From Solirubrobacter deserti (GTDB taxonomy: Bacteria; Actinomycetota; Thermoleophilia; Solirubrobacterales; Solirubrobacteraceae): a DNA stretch of 64,000 bases. Position numbers and translations under genes: made by a program. Below are positions 52,067 to 61,289 of this stretch, piece by piece; the stretch's first letter is position 1, and each line of letters starts with the position of its first letter. The notes under the pieces are model-generated. The model was not told where the DNA came from. It saw nothing but the letters and a program-made list of their open reading frames with translations, and did no database searches. The stretch is taken from NCBI RefSeq assembly GCF_027587175.1, contig NZ_JAPCID010000005.1:62001-126000 (forward strand), written 5' to 3'.

Positions 52067-52341
52067 GTCGGCCTCCTTGTTGTCGTGCCGCACGGACGCC
52101 GGTAGGCCTGGCCGCTGCGATCACGGGAATAGGTCTCAGGTGGGAACGAGCGACCGCAGTCGTCACGGGACCGCGGACGGGCTCGAGCCTGGGGCGAGAG
52201 CGCAACTCGCGGACGCGTGACGGAGCATGCGGCACCGTCGGTCCGACGAAGTCAACAGACCGCCGCTCGCGTTGCGAGCCTCGGCCTCACTGCCCTCGAC
52301 CCAGAGGCACTACCCGGCACCGTGCCGCTATCAAACGCCCG

Positions 52342-52755
52342 TCAGCCGGGCTTGACGGAACCGGGGCGCGCCTCGTGGGAGTCGACGAGGTCGCTGGGAC
52401 TCAGGACGAAGACCTCGCAGATCATGTCCGGGTCCTGCTGGTTGCCGCTCATGAAGCCCACCACAGGCCGGCCGGTCGCGTGCTCGATGACGGCCACGAA
52501 GCGCTCGCGCATGACCTCTTGGAACTCCATCCGCTGCGCGATCACCGCGTGCCCGCGCCCGCCGTCGAGCAGCGTCTGCTCCACGCGCGTGAAGCCGCCG
52601 CGCAGCAGGCAGACGACGAGATCGTCCTGGTAGTAGGTCTTGGCCTGCGTCGGACCGCGGCCGTAGAACTCCTTCAGGAGCGCCACCATGCCGTCTGAGA
52701 TCGCGGTCAATACCTCGCCGTGCGTCGCGTGCAGGCTGTGGGCGTCCTCGGTCAC
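52342..52755 (-). CDS. DUF2294 family protein
   Basis: 137 residues. DUF2294 features: ISDGMVALLKEFYGRGPTQ, AKTYYQDDLVVCLLRGGFT, VEQTLLDGGRG, FQEVMRERFVAVIEHATGR and PDMICEVFVLSP. Function unknown; in other bacteria members sit near sodium-transport or stress genes. A second copy is at 53601 on the other strand, with a STAS-domain gene between them. Confidence 0.88.
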   Translation of the reverse strand: MTEDAHSLHATHGEVLTAISDGMVALLKEFYGRGPTQAKTYYQDDLVVCLLRGGFTRVEQTLLDGGRGHAVIAQRMEFQEVMRERFVAVIEHATGRPVVGFMSGNQQDPDMICEVFVLSPSDLVDSHEARPGSVKPG

Positions 52756-52867
52756 GTGAGCACAAGCGTATCTCCCGGTATCGTTTACGGGTGAGGGCTG
52801 TTCGAGAGGTCACGGATGTGGCAGCTCAACTCGGACTTCGAGGAGCAAAAGCGATCCGGAGCCCTTG

Positions 52868-53614
52868 ATGTCTGCCGACAGCCCTTCGTCCCGTGGTGAC
52901 GCGCCACGCTTCAGCTGCAGCTGGTCGCTCGTGAGCGAGCAGGCCGCCGCGGCCCGGGCCTCCGGCCGCCTGAACGCGGACGCCGCCCTCGAGCTCGCCG
53001 ACGCGCTCGACGACGCGCTCGAGCACGCGCGCCTGGTGCTGCTGGAGCTGCAGGACGTCTCGGCGGCCGACGCCGCAGGGCTGGATGCCATCATCTCCCG
53101 TTCGGCTCGCGCGCGCCAAGACGGCTCCCGACTGCTCGTGATCGCGGCGCCCCCGCACCTCGATGCCCCACTTCGGCTTGCCGGCGTCGAGCTTCTGACG
53201 GCGGACCCGGACGCACCCACCGGCTCGGATGCGGGCCCGCCGGCCAATGCGGTCAACGCGCGGGTCGTTCCCGGGCGCGTGATGTCAGTCGACGGACGCG
53301 TCGTCTGGCTGCACGCGGCCGATGGACAGGTGCATCGCGCGTGGGCGCCGGAGGACGTCCGGCAGCGCCTGCGGGCCCAGACCTGGGTGGATCTGTTCCT
53401 GGACGAGCGCGACCGGCTCAACGGCTGGTATGAGGCGCAAGCCGGGATGGCGATCAACCAGCGGCTAGCCGAGGCGGACACCACGCCGGAGACCGGCGCG
53501 CCCGTCGCCTGCCAAGGCGAATGCGGCGTGGTCTGGCAAGCGGCGGCCCCGGCGAGGTTGCTCGAGCACCACGAGCGATGCCTAACCTGCGCGGGCGCAC
53601 TTGTCCCCGGCTGA
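52868..53614 (+). CDS. STAS domain protein with C-terminal zinc-ribbon-like Cys motif
   Basis: 248 residues from ATG 52868. Residues 15-110 are STAS (GRLNADAALELADALDDAL, VLLELQDVSAADAAGLDAII). The middle (135-205) is of unknown fold (VVWLHAADGQVHRAWAPEDV). The end has CQGEC and CLTC pairs spaced about 27 residues apart, a likely zinc ribbon. Ser or Asp around VSAADAAG would be where antagonists are phosphorylated; the acceptor is not certain. It overlaps the following DUF2294 gene by 14 bp. Confidence 0.75.
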   Translation: MSADSPSSRGDAPRFSCSWSLVSEQAAAARASGRLNADAALELADALDDALEHARLVLLELQDVSAADAAGLDAIISRSARARQDGSRLLVIAAPPHLDAPLRLAGVELLTADPDAPTGSDAGPPANAVNARVVPGRVMSVDGRVVWLHAADGQVHRAWAPEDVRQRLRAQTWVDLFLDERDRLNGWYEAQAGMAINQRLAEADTTPETGAPVACQGECGVVWQAAAPARLLEHHERCLTCAGALVPG

Positions 53615-53978
53615 TCCTCCCGATCCGCTCGCCGGCCAAGCGCTCCTGGATGCTGTGACCGACGCGATGGTGGCGCTGCATCTGCGCTATTACAACCGCG
53701 CGCCGGCGACGGCGAAGACTCAGATGCTCGGGGACGACCTGCTGGCCTGCGTGCTCGGCGGCATCTACACCGACGTCGAGAAGACGTTGATCGAGATCGG
53801 CCGGACAGGCAGCGTCCACGACGCCCGCGGCCAGTTTCAGGACGCGATGCGGCACAAGTTCGTGGAGGCGGTCGAGCAACTCACCGGACGCGCTGTCGTG
53901 ACCTTCATCTCCAACCACCACGTCGGCCCTGATCTCGCAGTCGAGTTGTTCTGGCTCGACGGACATTCATCGGGGTAG
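53601..53978 (+). CDS. DUF2294 family protein, second copy
   Basis: 125 residues from TTG 53601, overlapping the STAS gene; no ATG or GTG is better placed apart from an internal GTG at residue 19. It shares the DUF2294 pattern with the gene at 52342 (DAMVALHLRYYNRAPATAKT, GDDLLACVLGGIYTDVEKTL, FQDAMRHKFVEAVEQLTGR). Cotranslation with the STAS protein suggests they work together. Confidence 0.82.
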   Translation: MSPADPPDPLAGQALLDAVTDAMVALHLRYYNRAPATAKTQMLGDDLLACVLGGIYTDVEKTLIEIGRTGSVHDARGQFQDAMRHKFVEAVEQLTGRAVVTFISNHHVGPDLAVELFWLDGHSSG

Positions 53979-54164
53979 ACTCCTCGACTGGAGGGCATGT
54001 CGGCGGGGTCGAGGCGCTCGGCACCACTTGCTGACTTCCGAACTTTCGGCTCTACGAGCGGTTCGGAGGTGGCCCCTGTGTTCGCATCCTCGACGTTCCG
54101 CCCACGGTTGTGGGATCACGCCCCGCACCGGCTGAGGAACTGATGGCCGATCGCGCGGGTGTCC

Positions 54165-55260
54165 GTGGCTGAACGCGGCGCACAACCCCAGGTCGCGCCG
54201 GCCCACCGCGGCCTGCTGCGCGCCGCGCGCGTGCTGTTCACGCCGCTGCGGGCGACGACTACCCGGAGCTGATCAATCCGCTGTGGACGACCCGCGAGTG
54301 CGCGGGCGGATCGAGGCGATCGAGCCCGAGACCCCGGACTCGGTCACGGTCGTGATCCGGCCCGGCTGGGTGTGGCCGGGCCATCTGCCCGGCCAGTTCC
54401 TGCGCGTGGGCGTGGTGGTCGACGGCATCCACCACTGGCGGGCGTACTCGCTGACGTCGGACCCGGGCCGCCCGGACGGGTGCATCTCGATCACGCCCAA
54501 GCTGCTGGGCACCGGGAAGGTGTCGCCGTACCTCGTGCGCCAGGCGCGGCCCGGGACGATCGTGCGGCTGGGCGGCGTCGAGGGCGAGTTCACCCTGCTC
54601 GACCCGATTCCGCGCGCGCTGCTGTTCATCAGCGCCGGCAGCGGGATCACGCCGATCATGAGCATGCTGCGCGACCTCGACCGTCGCGACCGGCTGGCCG
54701 ACGCCGCGCACGTGCACTCCGCGCGGACGGCGCAGGACGTCGTGTTCGGGACCCAGCTTCACGCACTCGCGGCCCGCCACCCCGGGTACCGGCTGCATCT
54801 TCAGCTCACCGGCGCGGCCGGGCGCCTGGCCGCGAGCGACCTCGAGCGCCTCTGCCCGGACTGGCGCGGCCGCGAGACCTTCGCGAGCGGGCCGGGGGCG
54901 ATGCTGGACGCGCTGACCGAACATTGGTCGCGCGCCGGCGTCGCACCGCGGCTGCGGATGGAGCGCTTCCAGCCCGTGATCGACGGCCATGGCGCCGGCG
55001 GCAGCGGCGGCCCGATCGCGTTCACCGCCAGCGCGACGCACGCGCAGTCCGACGGGACCATCCCGATCCTCGTGGCCGGCGAGCGCGCGGGGCTGGACCT
55101 CGCGTACGGCTGCCGCATGGGCATCTGCCGCACGTGTGTCGGCCGCCTTGGCTCCGGCCGTGTGCGCGACCTGCGCACCGGCAAGGTCTCCGGCCAGCGT
55201 GGAGAGATCGTCCGCACCTGCATCAACGCCCCCGAAGGGCCGATCGAGATCGCGCTCTGA
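54165..55260 (+). pseudogene. Ferredoxin-type oxidoreductase of the desaturase pair, frameshifted near its start
   Basis: The main frame from GTG 54283 gives 325 residues: an FAD domain (RAYSLTSDPGRPDG), an NAD domain (LLFISAGSGITPIMSML) and a plant-type [2Fe-2S] domain with CRMGICRTC and a fourth Cys in RTCINAP. It resembles mycobacterial Rv3230c, electron donor to acyl-CoA desaturase DesA3. Homologues have about 40 more N-terminal residues. Here they lie upstream in two other frames (GLLRAARVLFTPLR from GTG 54165, then DDYPELINPLWTTRE), implying two missing bases near 54253 and 54298. The shorter protein may still be made from 54283. Confidence 0.7.
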
Positions 55261-55278
55261 AACCCGAAGGAACCTGAC

Positions 55279-56404
55279 GTGTCAACGATGATCGAAAGCC
55301 CGCTGGCGCAACTGACCGACGAGGAGATCGACGAGCTCGCGCGCGAATTCGACGCGATCCACGACGAGGTCTTCGCCGAGCTCGGCGAACGCGACCGGCG
55401 CTATATCACGCGCCTGATCCGAGTCCACCGCGAGCTGGCCGTCCTCGGTCGCGTGCTCCTGTTCGGCGCGCGCTACAAGCCCGCGTGGATCCTGGGCACG
55501 GCGACGCTCTCGGTGGCCAAGGTCCTCGAGAACATGGAGATCGGCCACAACGTGATGCACGGCCAGTGGGACTGGATGCACGACCCGTACATCCACTCCT
55601 CCTCCTGGGACTGGGATTCCGCGTCGACGCCCGCGGCGTGGAAGCACTCGCACAACTACGTCCATCACACGTACACGAACATCCGGGACAAGGACAAGGA
55701 CCTCGGCTACAAGATCATGCGGATCGACCCGCACCAGCCGTGGCGCCCGGTCTACCTGCTGCAGCCGGTCTACAACGTCGGGCTGATGGCGTTCTTCGAG
55801 TGGGGGTCGCGTTCCACGACCTCGACCTCGACGCGATCCGCAGCGGGGAGAAGCCGGTCGCCGAGCTCAAGACCGAGCTGCTCGGGATGGCCCGCAAGGC
55901 GGCGAACCAGATCGCCAAGGACTACGTCGCGTATCCGCTGCTGGCGGGCCGCAAGGGGTTCAAGAGCACGCTCGCGGCGAACTTCACCGCGAACGTGCTG
56001 CGCAACGTGTGGGCGCACTCGATCATCTTCTGCGGCCACTTCCCCGACCAGACCTACACGTTCAGCGAAGCCGAGGTCGCCGACGAGAACCGCGGCCGCT
56101 TCTACGTGCGCCAGCTGCTCGGCGCCGCCAACATCGAGGGCAGTCCGCTGTTTCACGTGATGAGCGGGAACCTCGGCTACCAGGTCGAGCATCACCTGTT
56201 CCCCGACATGCCCAGCACGCGCTACTCCGAGATCGCGCCCAAGGTCAAGGACATCTGCGAGCGCTACCGGCTTCCGTACAACTCCGGTCCGTTCCTCAAG
56301 CAGCTGGGCATGTCCAGCGCACGATCCTGCGCCTCGCCTTCCCCGGCGGGCGTCCGCGGCCGAAGCCCGGGCCATATTCCGCGAACGGACGTTCGAGTGT
56401 GTGA
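55279..56404 (+). pseudogene. Membrane fatty acid desaturase with two frameshifts
   Basis: An acyl-lipid/acyl-CoA desaturase with all three His boxes: GHNVMHGQ, HSHNYVHHTYTN and VEHHLFPDMPS. GTG start with AAGGA upstream, 18 bp after the reductase gene, its likely electron donor. The frame breaks at a GGGGG run (55802) after MAFFEWG and continues in another frame from VAFHDLDLDAIRSG to FLKQLGM. It breaks again at 56310, where a third frame gives QRTILRLAFPGGRP to the stop. Each break is repaired by adding one G. As written the product lacks box 3, so either the gene is dead or the sequence has errors here. Confidence 0.75.
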
Positions 56405-56486
56405 CCCCGCACACGAGTCGAACGTGCGTTTGGATGACGCGCCCGAAGGGCAGTCTCAAAGCTCGCAATGAGATTGGAGACTCCCC

Positions 56487-57524
56487 ATGGGTCAGTCCGG
56501 ACAGAGCAAGCAAGAGCAGAAGATCGTGCAGTACCTCAACGAGGCGCACGCGACCGAGCAGGCGCTCGTCCGCGTCCTGCAGTCGCAGATCGCGATGACG
56601 CCGCGCGGCGCCTACCGCAGCGCGCTCGAGACGCATCTGCGTGAGACGCGCGAGCATGCTGAGCGCGTCGCCGGTCGCCTGGGCGAGCTCGACCAGGGCT
56701 CGAACCCGGTGATGGCCGTCTTCGGCGCCGTCGGCTCCGTCGCCGGCCAGGTGCTCGCGCTGGGCAAGACGCCGTTCGATCTCGTGCGCGGCTCCGGCGG
56801 CGAGGAGAAGGTCCTCAAGAACGCCAAGGACGCCTACACGTCGGAGGCGATGGAGATCGCCACCTACACGGTGCTCGAGCACCTCGCGAACGCGGCCGGC
56901 GACACGCGGACCGCCAAGCTCGCGGCGTCGATCCGTGCCGACGAGAAGCGCATGCTGGAGCGCATCGAGCGCGAGCTCCCGAAGCTGACCGCCGCGGTCT
57001 TCGGCGCCGAGGTCAAGGGCAAGCCGTCCTACGACGTGACCGAGACCGGCGCCGCCGACGCCGTCCGCGAGGCCGGCGAGCAGACCAAGGCTACGGCGCG
57101 CAAGGCCGCGGCCGCCACCAAGCGCACCACACGCCAGGCCCGCAAGGTCCCGGGCGTCGTGCAGGCTGAGGGACAGGTCAAGGGCGCCGTCGCGGGCGAG
57201 GACAACCTGCCGATCGCGCGCTATGACTCGCTCACCGCCGACGAGATCACCAGCCGCCTGCCCGAGCTGTCCCAGATCGACCTCGCGAAGGTCGACTCGT
57301 ATGAGCGGCGCGAGCGCAGCCGCAGCACGGTGCTCAACCGCATCGACACGCTGCGCGGCAACGAGCCGTGGCCCGGCTACGACGAGCTCAACGTCGCCGA
57401 CATCCAGTCGCGGCTGGCCGACGGCGACGACGACGTCGCCGAGCAGGTCCGCGCGTACGAGCGCGCCCACAAGAACCGCGCGGGCGTCGTGCAGAGCGCC
57501 GAGCGCGAGCTCAGCAACGCCTGA
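56487..57524 (+). CDS. DUF892/YciF-like ferritin-fold protein with C-terminal helical repeats
   Basis: 345 residues. Residues 10-165 are a ferritin-like DUF892 four-helix bundle with Glu/His on helices (YLNEAHATEQALVRVLQSQI, HLRETREHAERVAGRL, EAMEIATYTVLEHLANAAGD). A basic Ala/Lys/Thr linker at 185-225 (ARKAAAATKRTTRQARK) may bind DNA. Two 45-residue helical repeats end it (YDSLTADEITSRLPELSQID and YDELNVADIQSRLADGDDD). YciF-like proteins are stress ferritin relatives. Confidence 0.85.
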   Translation: MGQSGQSKQEQKIVQYLNEAHATEQALVRVLQSQIAMTPRGAYRSALETHLRETREHAERVAGRLGELDQGSNPVMAVFGAVGSVAGQVLALGKTPFDLVRGSGGEEKVLKNAKDAYTSEAMEIATYTVLEHLANAAGDTRTAKLAASIRADEKRMLERIERELPKLTAAVFGAEVKGKPSYDVTETGAADAVREAGEQTKATARKAAAATKRTTRQARKVPGVVQAEGQVKGAVAGEDNLPIARYDSLTADEITSRLPELSQIDLAKVDSYERRERSRSTVLNRIDTLRGNEPWPGYDELNVADIQSRLADGDDDVAEQVRAYERAHKNRAGVVQSAERELSNA

Positions 57525-57697
57525 GGGCGGCTGGCGGTGGCCAGGGCTGAAATGTCAGCGTGCAGACAAACCGGAACGTCGTCTGCTGGGGCGGAATGCG
57601 TGATCGCCGCCCCATCGCAAGGATTCTCCACGGGTAAGGATCTCCTGGATAGAACCGCGGCGCTGGTGGTTCGTCCTCACGATCCGATGGAGGTCTC

Positions 57698-59422
57698 ATG
57701 CCGCCCAAGAAGCCTCGCGCGAGCAAGCGCAGCGCGAGTACGAAGGCCTCGGCGTTCCCGGATTTGATCTACGCGCAGGCGTCGCCGCGCTCGATCGGCG
57801 GCGGCTCGCTGTTCGACGCGGGGTCCACCGTCACGGCGGCCAACGTCGGCGCGTACGTGTCCGACGCCCGCGTGCTGCAGGCGGCGGTGACGCGGCTGCA
57901 GGAGGCGGGGTTCCGGGTGCTGCAGGTGGCGCCGACGACGATCAACATCGCCGCGCCGCGGGAGACGTACGAGGAGGCGTTCGGGACGACGCTCGTCACG
58001 GAGGAGCGGGAGGTCCTCAAGCCGGGCCAGAACCAGGACACCGCGACGTACATCGACTGCCCGGAGACGGCGCAGTCCGGGCTCATCGACGTGGCCTCGA
58101 GCCGGTTCGCAGACGTGCTCGAAGGGGTGGCGATCGAAGAGCCGATGTACCCGATGCAGAACGCGTTCGCGCCGCTGAAGTCGTACTGGCATCTGCGGGT
58201 GCCGGGGGACGTGTCGCTCGGCGTGAACGCCGACCGCGCGCACCGGGCGGGGGTGACGGGGCGCAACGTGAAGCTGGTGATGGTCGACTCGGGCTGGTTC
58301 GCGCACCCGTACTTCACCCAGCGCGGGTACCGGTCCTCGCCCGTGGTGCTCGGGCCAGCGGCGGTCAACCCCGCGGCCGACGAGAGCGGGCACGGCACCG
58401 GCGAGTCCGCCAACGCGTTCGCGGTCGCGCCGGACATCGACTTCACGATGGTGAAGATCAACTTCGTCAACTCCGTCGGCGCGTTCAACGCGGCGGTGAA
58501 CCTCGCGCCGCACATCATCTCGTGCTCGTGGGGCTCGAGTCAGCCGAACGGGCCGCTCAGCGCGGCCAACCAGGCGCTGGCGGCGGCCATCTCGGCGGCG
58601 GTCGCGGGCGGGATCATCGTCGTCTTCAGCGCCGGAAACGGGCACTGGGGCTTCCCGGGCCAACATCCGGACGTGATCTCGGCGGGCGGCGTGTTCCTGC
58701 AGGCAGACGGCTCGACGCGCGCGTCGGACTACGCCAGCGGCTTCCAGAGCAACATCTATCCGGGGCGCGGCGTGCCGGACGCGTCCGGGCTGGTCGGCAT
58801 GCGGCCGGGCGCGAAGTACATCATGCTGCCGGTCGAGGGCGGCGACGCCATCGACGTCGACGGCTCCGGCGGCACGCACCCGAACGGCGACGAGACGACC
58901 AACAACGACGGCTGGGCGGCGTTCAGCGGGACCTCGGCCGCGGCGCCGCAGATCGCCGGCGTCTGCGCACTCATCCGGGAGGCCTGCGGGCGGCTCACGC
59001 CCGCCGAGGTCAAGGACGTGATCCGGCGCACGGCGCGCGACGTCACCGCCGGCCGCAACCACCCCAACTTCAACCATCCCGCCGGAGCCGGGTACGACCT
59101 GGCGACGGGCGCGGGGCTCGTCGACGCCCACCGCGCGGTGCTGATGGCGCGGGTGCGGTGCCTGCGGGCGATCGGGCCGGTTCCGATCACGCCGGGGCCG
59201 ATCGTGGGGCCCCAGCCCATCGGCCCGCAGCCGATCAACCCAGGCCCGATCGGGCCGCAGCCGATCGGCCCGGGCCCGATCGGCCCGCAGCCCATCGGCC
59301 CGGGGCCCGGCCCGATCAACCCGGGCCCTATCGGGCCCGCGGGCCATCAGGGCCTGTCGGCCGAGGACGCGGACGCGATCGAGGAGCTGCTCGTCAACGA
59401 TGAGATCGACTTCGGCGAGTGA
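57698..59422 (+). CDS. Subtilisin-family (S8) serine peptidase with Gly-Pro-Ile repeat tail
   Basis: 574 residues, ATG with GGAGG upstream. There is no signal peptide; the N-terminus is basic. Residues 50-100 resemble a protease pro-domain (EAGFRVLQVAPTTINIAAPR). The catalytic triad is complete: Asp197 (MVDSGW), His232 (GHGTGES), Ser413 (GTSAAAPQ), with Asn314 (SAGNGHWG) as oxyanion residue. After the domain, residues 493-547 are pentapeptide GPxPI repeats, then an acidic tail (LSAEDADAIEELLVNDEID). It overlaps the radical SAM maturase gene by 23 bp, so it may process, or be, a modified substrate. Confidence 0.9.
   Translation: MPPKKPRASKRSASTKASAFPDLIYAQASPRSIGGGSLFDAGSTVTAANVGAYVSDARVLQAAVTRLQEAGFRVLQVAPTTINIAAPRETYEEAFGTTLVTEEREVLKPGQNQDTATYIDCPETAQSGLIDVASSRFADVLEGVAIEEPMYPMQNAFAPLKSYWHLRVPGDVSLGVNADRAHRAGVTGRNVKLVMVDSGWFAHPYFTQRGYRSSPVVLGPAAVNPAADESGHGTGESANAFAVAPDIDFTMVKINFVNSVGAFNAAVNLAPHIISCSWGSSQPNGPLSAANQALAAAISAAVAGGIIVVFSAGNGHWGFPGQHPDVISAGGVFLQADGSTRASDYASGFQSNIYPGRGVPDASGLVGMRPGAKYIMLPVEGGDAIDVDGSGGTHPNGDETTNNDGWAAFSGTSAAAPQIAGVCALIREACGRLTPAEVKDVIRRTARDVTAGRNHPNFNHPAGAGYDLATGAGLVDAHRAVLMARVRCLRAIGPVPITPGPIVGPQPIGPQPINPGPIGPQPIGPGPIGPQPIGPGPGPINPGPIGPAGHQGLSAEDADAIEELLVNDEIDFGE
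59174..59338 (+). repeat. In-frame repeats encoding GPxPI pentapeptides
   Basis: About ten 15-nt units (core GGCCCGATC / GGCCCGCAGCCGATC) code for GPQPI, GPGPI and NPGPI blocks at the C-terminus of the subtilase. Such DNA is prone to unit gain and loss, so length may vary between strains. Confidence 0.85.
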
Positions 59423-61289
59423 CCCCGCGCCACCGCGGGTGCTGTTGGTCAGCGCGCCGTTCGCGGCGCTGGAGCGCCCGTCGCTCGGGCTCGGCCTGCT
59501 GCAGGCCGAGCTGGAGGCGGCGGGCATCCCGTGCGAGACCCGCTATCTCGCGTTCCCGTTCGCGGACCTGATCGGCCTGCGCGAGTACCAGTGGGTCTCG
59601 AGCGAGCTGCCGTATACGGCGTTCGCCGGCGACTGGCTGTTCACGGCCGCCCTGTATGGCCCGCGGCCAGCGGCGGACGCGGCGTACGTCGAGCGCGTCC
59701 TCACGCGCGAGTGGGGGCTCGACGAAACGGCGGTCCGCCGCCTGCTGCGCCTGCGGGCCTACTGCGAGCCGTACCTGACCCACTGCGTGCAGACGGTCGA
59801 CTGGGACGCCTACGACGTCGTCGGCTTCACGTCCACGTTCGAGCAGAACATCGCCTCGCTCGCGCTGGCGCGGCGGGTCAAGCAGCACCACCCGCACCTG
59901 ACGATCGCGTTCGGCGGCGCGAACTGGGAAGCGGAGATGGGCCGCGAGCTGCACCGCCGCTTCCGCTTCGTCGACCTCGTGTGCTCCGGCGAGGCCGACC
60001 GCTCGTTCCCGGCCGTGCTCGCCGCGCTTCACGGCGACCTCGGCCACGTGCGCGGGATCGTCCACCGCGCCGGCGGAACGTCGACCGCCACCGCGCCCGC
60101 GCCGCTGCTACACGACCTCGACGCGCTGCCGTACCCCGACTATGACCCGTTCCTGCGCGACCAGCAGGCCAGCCCGAGCGCCGCCGGGCTGACGCCGACG
60201 CTGCTGCTCGAGACGGGCCGCGGGTGCTGGTGGGGCGCCCGCTCGCACTGCACGTTCTGCGGCCTGAACGGCAACTCGATGGCGTTCCGCTCCAAGTCGG
60301 CGGACCGCGCGCTGGCGGAGATCCTGCACCTCGGCGAGCGCTACGGGACGACGCAGTTCAATGTCGTCGACAACATCCTCGACATGGAGTACTTCAAGAC
60401 GCTCCTGCCGCGGCTGGCGCTCGAGCACCCCGGGCTCTCGCTCTTCTACGAGGTCAAGGCGAACCTCTCCAACGAGCAGCTCGCGCTGCTGGCGGCCGCG
60501 GGCGTCCGGCGCATCCAACCCGGCATCGAGAGCCTCAACGACCACGTGCTCAAGCTGATGCGCAAAGGCACCACCGCGCTGCAGAACGTGCAGCTGCTCA
60601 AGTGGTGCCGTGAGCACGGCATCCGCGCCGAGTGGAACGTCCTCTACGGGTTCCCCGGGGAGACCGCCGCCGACTACGCCGCCATGCTGGAGCTGATGGA
60701 GCGCATCCGGTTCCTGGACCCGCCGAGCGCGTACGGACCCGTGCGCCTGGACCGCTTTGCGCCCTACCACGACGACCCCGCCGCGTTCGACCTGCAGAAC
60801 GTCCGGCCGCTGGTCCCGTACCGGTTCCTGTATCCGTTCCCGGACGAGGCGCTGATGCGGATCGCCTACTACTTCGACTACGACCACGCGGACGGGCGCC
60901 GCCCGGACGCCTACGCACGCGCCGTGATGGCCGCGGTCGACCGCTGGCAGCGCGAGCCCCGGCGCGGCGCGCTCTGGCGCGTCCCCGGCGGAGACGGCAC
61001 CACGACGGTCGTCGCGGAGCATCCGTCCGGCGCGCGCCACGCGACCGAGCTCACTGGCTGGGAGGCGTGCGCCTACGACGCGTGCGACCGCGTCCGCTCG
61101 CGCGCCGGGCTGCTGCGCGAGCCGTGGGCCGAGAGCGTCGGCGCCGACGCGGTCGAGACGTTCCTGCGCCGCAGCGTCGGCGAAGGCTCGATGGTGCGAG
61201 ACGGCGACCGCTTCCTCAGCCTGGCCGTGACCGTCCCCGCGCGCGCGTGGGCGCCGAGCGCCGCGGACGAGCTCGCGGCGACGGCATGA
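59400..61289 (+). CDS. B12-type radical SAM RiPP maturation protein (rSAM_ocin_1-like)
   Basis: 629 residues. An N-terminal cobalamin-binding-like Rossmann region (VLLVSAPFAALERPSLGLGLL, VVGFTSTFEQNIASLALAR, TIAFGGANWEAEMG) is followed by a radical SAM domain. Its cluster Cys are 276, 284 and 287 (GCWWGARSHCTFCGLNG, CX7CX2C), the spacing typical of the RiPP maturation radical SAM protein 1 family. Further support is NVVDNILDMEYF and RIQPGIESLNDHVLKLM. Relatives are thought to C-methylate or otherwise modify ribosomal peptides. No separate precursor peptide gene is visible; the start lies inside the subtilase gene. Confidence 0.9.
   Translation: MRSTSASDPAPPRVLLVSAPFAALERPSLGLGLLQAELEAAGIPCETRYLAFPFADLIGLREYQWVSSELPYTAFAGDWLFTAALYGPRPAADAAYVERVLTREWGLDETAVRRLLRLRAYCEPYLTHCVQTVDWDAYDVVGFTSTFEQNIASLALARRVKQHHPHLTIAFGGANWEAEMGRELHRRFRFVDLVCSGEADRSFPAVLAALHGDLGHVRGIVHRAGGTSTATAPAPLLHDLDALPYPDYDPFLRDQQASPSAAGLTPTLLLETGRGCWWGARSHCTFCGLNGNSMAFRSKSADRALAEILHLGERYGTTQFNVVDNILDMEYFKTLLPRLALEHPGLSLFYEVKANLSNEQLALLAAAGVRRIQPGIESLNDHVLKLMRKGTTALQNVQLLKWCREHGIRAEWNVLYGFPGETAADYAAMLELMERIRFLDPPSAYGPVRLDRFAPYHDDPAAFDLQNVRPLVPYRFLYPFPDEALMRIAYYFDYDHADGRRPDAYARAVMAAVDRWQREPRRGALWRVPGGDGTTTVVAEHPSGARHATELTGWEACAYDACDRVRSRAGLLREPWAESVGADAVETFLRRSVGEGSMVRDGDRFLSLAVTVPARAWAPSAADELAATA

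Noticed and set aside
57537-57767. Possible RiPP precursor ORF just before the subtilase gene
   Set aside because: The 76-residue frame overlaps the subtilase start, has no leader-like helix or core-like end, and ends in an Arg-rich shadow. Not convincing as a precursor.
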